From: Chloroflexota bacterium
Lineage (GTDB): Bacteria > Chloroflexota > Anaerolineae > Anaerolineales > UBA11579
DNA length: 10,594 nucleotides
Direction: 5' to 3'
Assembly: GCA_003250455.1 (NCBI GenBank)
Contig: QKGK01000310.1
Span: forward strand, 1 to 10,594
This document shows positions 6,837-10,594 of the stretch, one piece after another. Both the position numbers and the translations under genes were made by a program. The number at the start of each line of letters is the position of its first letter. The first letter of the stretch is position 1. A model generated the notes under the pieces. That model saw only the letters and a program-made list of their open reading frames with translations, had not been told where the DNA came from and did no database searches.

Positions 6837-8178
6837 TATCCAATTTTCGCAGGTTGTAGGCAGGCACTCCCACCACCAGCATACCACTTTCAACATCTTT
6901 GGTTACCACTGACCCCGCACCGGTGCGTGCCTTCTTCCCGATGTGCAGGGGGGCTACCAGCATCGTATCACTGCCGATGAATACATCGTCTTCGATGGTA
7001 GTGTGGTGTTTGTTTTTGCCGTCAAAATTGCAGGTGATTGTCCCTGCACCGATATTCACGTTTTGACCAATGGTGGCATCTCCAAGGTAGGAGAAGTGCC
7101 CCATTTTGGAGCCGGGGGCCAGGTAGGAATTTTTGACCTCGCCAAAGTTGCCCATGTGCACGCCTTCGCCCAGGTGAGCGCCCTTGCGCAGGTGGGCAAA
7201 CGGGCCAATATCCACATGGTCTTCCAGTTTGGCAAATTCCACCACCGAGGAGAGTACCTCGCAGCCATTGCCGAGTTCCGAATCCTGGATGAGGGTGTTT
7301 GGCCCGATATGGCAGTCGCTGCCGATCCGGGTGCTGCCGCGCAGGCTGGTATTGGGGTAGATGATGGTATCCTGTCCGATGGTCACGCCGGTTTCAATAT
7401 AGGTGGAAGCCGGGTCAATGATCGTTACGCCCTCAAGCATCCACTGCTCGTTGATACGCTTGCGCAGGATCGCTTCAGCCTCAGCCAGATGTACACGCGT
7501 ATTGATGCCCATGGCTTCGCGCGCGTCGGGGATCACTTCCGCCTGGACGGAAAGTCCCTGCTGGCGGGCGATGGCGACAATATCTGTCAGGTAGTATTCT
7601 CCTTTGGGGGAGACTGTGATCTTTTCCAGGTTATCCCACAACCAATCAGCCTGGAAGCAGTACATGCCTACGTTCAGCTCTTTGATCAGGCGCTGCTCCG
7701 GGGTGCAGTCCACATCTTCCACAATCACTTCCACGCCACCGGCCGGGCTGCGAACAATGCGTCCAAATCCGCGCGGGTCTTCTGCGATCACGGTGAGCAT
7801 GCTGATCGGGCCATTGTGGGCCTGCTGCATGTCTATCAGCCGTTTTAGCGTTTCGGCGCGCACCAGGGGCATATCGCCGGGCAGTACGATAACCAGATCG
7901 GCATGGCCTAGCAGGTTTTCCCTGGCTTGCAGCACGGCATGTCCGGTGCCCAATTGTTCGGCTTGCTGGACGTAGGTGGCCATTTCGCCGAAGGTTTCGG
8001 CAACTTCCTCGCTCTGGTAGCCTACGATCACCGTGGGCTTTACGTCTCCGAGTTGGGCAACCTCGTTCAGGGCGTGCCACAGCAGCGGCTTACCTCCCAG
8101 GGGATGCAGGACTTTGATCCGTTTGGACCGCATTCGGGTTCCCTTGCCTGCGGCCAGCAATATGGTGGCAGTTTTCAT
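6823..8178 (-). CDS. glmU: Bifunctional GlmU: UDP-GlcNAc pyrophosphorylase / GlcN-1-P acetyltransferase
   Basis: This 451-residue enzyme makes UDP-N-acetylglucosamine, the precursor of peptidoglycan and other envelope glycans, by acetylating glucosamine-1-phosphate and then adding UMP. The N-terminal uridylyltransferase shows LLAAGKGTRMRS (7-18), K22, GTGHAV (78-83) and the metal-binding Asp of LPGDMPL (D102). N226 is in the second metal-binding region. A left-handed beta-helix with hexapeptide repeats runs from about 250 to 430. The probable acetyltransferase residues are R331 in HLRKGAHL, K349, H361 in GHFSYLGD and Y364; the numbering is close to E. coli (H363). The ATG at 8178 has GAGG eight bases upstream. 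It is the first gene of the overlapping operon with the CBS-domain protein, cdd and the phosphoesterase, about 170 bases after tRNA-Gln. Confidence 0.97.
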   Translation of the reverse strand: MKTATILLAAGKGTRMRSKRIKVLHPLGGKPLLWHALNEVAQLGDVKPTVIVGYQSEEVAETFGEMATYVQQAEQLGTGHAVLQARENLLGHADLVIVLPGDMPLVRAETLKRLIDMQQAHNGPISMLTVIAEDPRGFGRIVRSPAGGVEVIVEDVDCTPEQRLIKELNVGMYCFQADWLWDNLEKITVSPKGEYYLTDIVAIARQQGLSVQAEVIPDAREAMGINTRVHLAEAEAILRKRINEQWMLEGVTIIDPASTYIETGVTIGQDTIIYPNTSLRGSTRIGSDCHIGPNTLIQDSELGNGCEVLSSVVEFAKLEDHVDIGPFAHLRKGAHLGEGVHMGNFGEVKNSYLAPGSKMGHFSYLGDATIGQNVNIGAGTITCNFDGKNKHHTTIEDDVFIGSDTMLVAPLHIGKKARTGAGSVVTKDVESGMLVVGVPAYNLRKLDSEGE

Positions 8179-8228
8179 GTTTTCAACCTCACAATAGAGA
8201 AGAAGCGTACTTCAGCTTTGGGGATAAT

Positions 8229-8274
8229 TAAAAACAGCGAGCGCCGCATGCCATTTTTCGCATGCCAGGCTCGC
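8229..8274 (-). terminator. Intrinsic terminator of tRNA-Gln
   Basis: On the minus strand GCGAGC (8274-8269) pairs with GCTCGC (8242-8237), and GCATGC (8265-8260) pairs with GCATGC (8251-8246). The two stems are separated by a three-by-three internal loop and closed by an eight-base loop. TG and five T follow (8236-8230). It should end the tRNA transcript before glmU, so glmU would need its own promoter or some read-through; I see no convincing glmU promoter in 8179-8228. Confidence 0.8.
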
Positions 8275-8349
8275 CGTACATTTAAACTGGTTCTGACTTA
8301 AGTCACACTCTTCTTCTAACAACGGTAATCCGTTCAAAAAATTTATCAG
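8275..8349. other. tRNA 3' trailer with a 12-base palindrome
   Basis: The 75 bases between the tRNA 3' end and its terminator hold no open frame I would support. They include a perfect palindrome TGACTTAAGTCA (8294-8305) and a small hairpin, AACGG (8321-8325) with CCGTT (8330-8334). No CCA is encoded after the tRNA. The elements may be processing or protein-binding sites, but nothing shows function. Confidence 0.4.
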
Positions 8350-8420
8350 CCGGGGCGCCTGGATTCGAACCAGGATCAACGGATTCAAAGTCCGGTGTGC
8401 TGCCGTTGCACCACGCCCCA
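8350..8420 (-). tRNA. tRNA-Gln (anticodon TTG)
   Basis: The minus strand folds as a full cloverleaf: acceptor TGGGGCG (8420-8414) with CGCCCCG (8357-8351), D stem GTGC/GCAC, anticodon stem, a four-base variable loop and T stem CCTGG/CCAGG with loop TTCGAAT. The anticodon loop CTTTGAA (8390-8384) places TTG at 8388-8386, decoding CAA and CAG. Base 73 is G (8350), as usual for glutamine tRNAs, and CCA is not encoded. Two oddities are a U1-G72 wobble instead of the usual U1-A72, and a C27-U43 mismatch at the top of the anticodon stem. It has its own promoter and terminator. Confidence 0.95.
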
Positions 8421-8453
8421 ATGTGTCCAACCTGTTTTTGTTGAACGCGCTGA

Positions 8454-8482
8454 ATTGTAACATAGCCATTCTGCTACGGCAA
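8454..8482 (-). promoter_or_regulatory. Sigma-70-like promoter of tRNA-Gln
   Basis: On the minus strand TTGCCG (8482-8477) and TACAAT (8459-8454) are exactly 17 bases apart, matching the consensus at four and five of six positions. Transcription would start near 8447, about 27 bases before the mature tRNA 5' end, which fits a short leader removed by RNase P. The promoter begins just beyond the stop of the receiver gene (8489). Confidence 0.65.
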
Positions 8483-8488
8483 TAGGAA

Positions 8489-9622
8489 TCAGTCCTCGCT
8501 GGGAGCCAAACCGAGTTTAGCGGCTTGTTCGTAAGAGAGGGAATCGCTGCTGGTCAGTTCGGGCTTGATCTCTTCCTGGTCGAAGGTCTCCCAGAAGGCG
8601 TCTACATCTGAAAGCGGTTGATCTTCCACTGAGGCGAACAGGTCTTCCATGGATGGATCGCTGGCGGATTCTGCTTCCTGCTCCTGTATGGAAAAATAAT
8701 CCGATCGCAGGATGGTGGGGACTTCTGTGGAGTGGGCAGCAGGTGGGAACGTTAGCGCTGGGAGGGGGCCGGTTTTAGGCGCAGTTGCCTGGGTGGAAAT
8801 ACCCAATCGCGCCATATTGAGCAACACAGTCTTGGCTGTGTTGTGCATCGTGTTGGCAACCTCTCCAATCTCTTTTGGCAAGACCGGGTGGGTCATCAGC
8901 ATCAGGCAGTAGGCTTCGCCCACCGGGACAATGAACAGGTCGTAGTTCTCCCCCCGGAAGCTGTAGAAATGGTCTGGGGTGTGCTGACCCAAAAATTGCG
9001 AGATGCTCACCCCTGCGGAAAAAGCCCGCATCAGTACAGGCATCAGGGAGGTCTCCAGTTCGGGGTCGGGGAGGTCTCCGGCGCGCACCAGCACCTGTCC
9101 CTGGCTGCCTACCAGCATGGCGGCAGTGGCGTTCAGGGAGACGCGCAAATCGGTGATCAGTTCGGTCATGCCCACCTGGGGCTGCTCGGCGCTGCGCTCC
9201 TCGAGGATCTCTTCCATGTGCAGTTTGATCTCCGGTGTGAGCATGGTATTGACCAGGCCCAGGGTGCGCTCTACCGCATCCAGAAATTCGGGGACATCGA
9301 TCGGCTTGAAGAAAAAGGCATCTGCCCCGGCCTGGGCTACCTGCTGGCGCAGTTTGGGGTCGGTCACCCCGCTGACGAGGATCACTTTGGCTTCCGGGCT
9401 GCGGGCTTTGAGCTTGTCCATCAGCTCCAGGCCGGAAATACCCGGCAGGCGCACATCCGCGATCAGCAGGTCGGTATCCCCGCGGGAAAGCTCCAGCAGA
9501 GCTTCCTCACCCGAAAAGACATCTTCAAGGCGGAAATTCTGCTCCAGGGTTTCCAGGTGCCTGCGGATCAGCCGTGCGGCTTCTTTATGGTCGTCTACAA
9601 TCAGAATGTGCTCTCCAGCCAT
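8489..9622 (-). CDS. Response-regulator protein with putative Roadblock-like domain
   Basis: The 377-residue protein starts with a receiver domain (about 1-122). It has the acidic pair D10 and D11 (LIVDDH), the phosphoacceptor D56 (LIADVRLPG), S84 (ILVSG) and K106 (FFFKP), so all phosphorylation residues are intact. There is no DNA-binding or known enzyme output domain. The middle (about 150-272) alternates strands and helices: TELITDLRVSLNATAAMLV, then QGQVLVRAG, then YDLFIVPVGEAYCLMLM. This resembles a Roadblock/LC7 or GAF-like sensory fold; Roadblock is my preferred but unproven reading. The rest (275-377) is low-complexity and acidic, ends in LSYEQAAKLGLAPSED, and probably makes protein contacts. 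The partner histidine kinase is not nearby. The ATG at 9622 is the first in-frame start and has no Shine-Dalgarno; a good promoter lies almost next to it. Confidence 0.88.
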   Translation of the reverse strand: MAGEHILIVDDHKEAARLIRRHLETLEQNFRLEDVFSGEEALLELSRGDTDLLIADVRLPGISGLELMDKLKARSPEAKVILVSGVTDPKLRQQVAQAGADAFFFKPIDVPEFLDAVERTLGLVNTMLTPEIKLHMEEILEERSAEQPQVGMTELITDLRVSLNATAAMLVGSQGQVLVRAGDLPDPELETSLMPVLMRAFSAGVSISQFLGQHTPDHFYSFRGENYDLFIVPVGEAYCLMLMTHPVLPKEIGEVANTMHNTAKTVLLNMARLGISTQATAPKTGPLPALTFPPAAHSTEVPTILRSDYFSIQEQEAESASDPSMEDLFASVEDQPLSDVDAFWETFDQEEIKPELTSSDSLSYEQAAKLGLAPSED

Positions 9623-9633
9623 AGAGTCATTCT

Positions 9634-9661
9634 ATCATAATCCTCTCGCCGGGACTTTCAA
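9634..9661 (-). promoter_or_regulatory. Promoter of the receiver gene, implying a near-leaderless mRNA
   Basis: On the minus strand TTGAAA (9661-9656) and TATGAT (9639-9634) are 16 bases apart, each matching the sigma-70 consensus at five of six positions. The predicted start point is near 9627, only about five bases before the ATG at 9622, which fits the missing ribosome-binding site. Confidence 0.6.
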
Positions 9662-9816
9662 AATAAGCGTTCAAATGGTTTACAGCTCTGATAGGTTTCT
9701 GAGGCAAGACGGGCCTGATATGTTGTTTCAAGGGTTGTGGCTTTCGCTCTCAGGTATAATTGGAATACCTTGTTGAATTATTGGTGTTGTCCAGGGTTAT
9801 GGATGGTAGAGGTGTT
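9662..9816. other. Divergent intergenic region
   Basis: The 155 bases between the receiver promoter and the macro-domain start hold a plus-strand -10 box (9755-9760) and the macro gene leader. I see no inverted repeat, small gene or RNA structure that stands out. Confidence 0.5.
9755..9760 (+). promoter_or_regulatory. -10 element for the macro-domain gene
   Basis: A perfect TATAAT. The -35 is poor: TTGTGG (9735-9740) is only 14 bases away and GGGTTG (9732-9737) is 17 away, so an activator may be needed. Transcription would start near 9767, giving a leader of about 50 bases. Confidence 0.5.
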
Positions 9817-10392
9817 ATGGAAAATCAGGTGCTGGTGAAACATCGGTTCCCTTCAGGACAGATTCTGATGTTAATTCATGGGGATTTGACGACCCAGGAA
9901 GTGGACGCTATTGTGAACGCGGCAAACCCGCGCTTACGGCATGGCGGCGGCGTGGCGGCGATCATCCTGCGGCGCGGCGGCCCGGAGATCAACCGGGAAA
10001 GCCGCGCCTGGCTGCGGACGCACGGCCCTGTCACCCATGAGGAACCAGCCTATACCACCGGGGGGAACCTGCCCTGCCAATATGTGATCCATGCCGTGGG
10101 GCCGGTGTGGGGCGGGCAAGGGGATGAAGAAGCAAAGCTGGAACGCGCCATCATCGGCGCGTTAAAGCGGGCAGAAGAGCTTGAATTGCGCTCGATTGCC
10201 TTTTCGGCGATCTCCACCGGGATCTTCGGCTTTCCGCAAAAGCAGGCTGCCCAGGTGTTTTTCAAAGTGTTCCAGCAATATTTTATGGATTCCCCCGAAA
10301 GCCCTCTGGCTGATGTGCGCATGGTTGTATACGATGAGCACACTACCACAGCGTTTGATGAGGTCTGGACGGCGTTGGAAGCGAAGGCGTGA
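9817..10392 (+). CDS. Macro-domain ADP-ribose-binding protein
   Basis: This 191-residue protein is a single macro domain. Motifs in order are GDLTTQEVDAIVNAAN (22-37, adenine and ribose contacts), HGGGVAAIILRRGG (42-55, the glycine-rich catalytic loop), YVIHAVGPVW (89-98) and STGIFGFP (133-140, diphosphate-binding loop). Macro domains bind ADP-ribose, and many bacterial ones remove it from proteins, nucleic acids or O-acetyl-ADP-ribose; the substrate here is unknown. The ATG at 9817 has GAGG four bases upstream; in-frame starts at 9760 and 9799 are possible but add residues without homology and have weaker sites. Its stop TGA overlaps the GTG start of the following RNA methyltransferase, so the two proteins are probably made from one mRNA in coupled fashion. 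No ADP-ribosyltransferase is next to it in this window. Confidence 0.92.
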   Translation: MENQVLVKHRFPSGQILMLIHGDLTTQEVDAIVNAANPRLRHGGGVAAIILRRGGPEINRESRAWLRTHGPVTHEEPAYTTGGNLPCQYVIHAVGPVWGGQGDEEAKLERAIIGALKRAEELELRSIAFSAISTGIFGFPQKQAAQVFFKVFQQYFMDSPESPLADVRMVVYDEHTTTAFDEVWTALEAKA

Positions 10393-10594
10393 TTACCTCG
10401 GTCAAGAACTCACGGATAAAAATGGTGCGGGCGCTGCAGGGGCGCACCAAAGCGCGCCGGGAAGCCGGCGCATTTGTTATTGAGGGGGTGCGCCTTGCAG
10501 AGGAGGCAGTGGCTGCTGGATGGCAGCCGAGTTTATGTTTGTATACCGCAGATGTGCCTCCGCGCGGCATGCAGCTGGTGGAAACGCTGCGCGC
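10389..10594 (+). CDS. TrmH/SpoU-type RNA 2'-O-methyltransferase (3'-partial)
   Basis: The frame opens at GTG (10389-10391), sharing GTGA with the macro-gene stop, and stays open for 68 codons to the window edge. The visible part begins ITSVKNSRIKMVRALQGR, then AFVIEGVRLAEEAVAAGWQPS. This is the N-terminal RNA-binding (SpoU_sub_bind) domain characteristic of TrmH-family rRNA or tRNA 2'-O-ribose methyltransferases. These use S-adenosylmethionine and form a knotted SPOUT dimer; the catalytic domain lies outside the window. No strong Shine-Dalgarno is visible, so the start probably depends on termination of the macro gene. The target nucleotide cannot be predicted from this fragment. Confidence 0.88.
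   Translation, partial: MITSVKNSRIKMVRALQGRTKARREAGAFVIEGVRLAEEAVAAGWQPSLCLYTADVPPRGMQLVETLR

Noticed and set aside
6943..7848. A plus-strand open frame of 301 codons
   Set aside because: It is antisense to glmU, which is complete and unambiguous.
8179..8228. A promoter directly upstream of glmU
   Set aside because: TATTGT (8196-8191) could be a -10, but no acceptable -35 lies 16-18 bases upstream, so I do not report it.
8281..8469. A short minus-strand coding frame across the tRNA
   Set aside because: It runs through tRNA-Gln, its promoter and trailer; the RNA gene explains the sequence.
8843..9640. Two long plus-strand frames opposite the receiver gene
   Set aside because: They are shadows of a gene with intact receiver residues; neither has recognisable motifs.
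1..10594. Mobile elements, CRISPR arrays, toxin-antitoxin or anti-phage systems
   Set aside because: I saw no transposase, integrase, direct-repeat spacer pattern or defence-type gene set. The macro-domain gene alone is not evidence of a defence system.

Overview
The window looks like chromosomal DNA of a moderately GC-rich bacterium, most likely an uncultured or little-studied Chloroflexota (Anaerolineae-type). That placement is an inference from protein style: an anchored protein with a Pro/Thr-rich linker, a DUF92 membrane protein, a PH-domain membrane protein and a receiver protein with a putative Roadblock-like domain. No marker gene proves it. I see no phage, insertion sequence, CRISPR array or other obvious mobile DNA.

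Layout. Bases 1-1216 (+) hold the end of a membrane-anchored hypothetical protein, then a GNAT acetyltransferase that overlaps it. A strong palindromic hairpin at about 1240-1269 separates them from a long minus-strand block that converges on it. In transcription order (right to left) that block is: a receiver protein (9622-8489); tRNA-Gln(TTG) with its own promoter and terminator; glmU; a CNNM/CorC-type CBS-domain membrane protein; cytidine deaminase; a metallophosphoesterase; a PH-domain membrane protein; a DUF92 membrane protein; and a DegT-family aminotransferase. From glmU to the phosphoesterase the genes overlap or are almost touching, which is an operon-like arrangement. At the right end (+) a macro-domain protein shares its stop codon with the start of a TrmH/SpoU-type RNA methyltransferase, which is cut by the window edge.

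Functional themes. GlmU makes UDP-GlcNAc for the cell envelope. The aminotransferase probably acts on a nucleotide sugar. The DUF92, PH-domain and CBS-domain proteins are all membrane proteins. Cytidine deaminase, tRNA-Gln and the RNA methyltransferase belong to nucleotide and RNA metabolism. Most genes are ordinary housekeeping genes.

The least ordinary signals are non-coding or architectural. There is a helically phased cluster of four DnaA-box-like 9-mers in the 75-base gap upstream of the DUF92 gene (3366-3416). The receiver protein carries a putative Roadblock/LC7-like domain and a long acidic tail, and its promoter implies an almost leaderless mRNA. The macro-domain and RNA methyltransferase genes are translationally coupled. 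I did not find convincing evidence of a new defence or mobile system.
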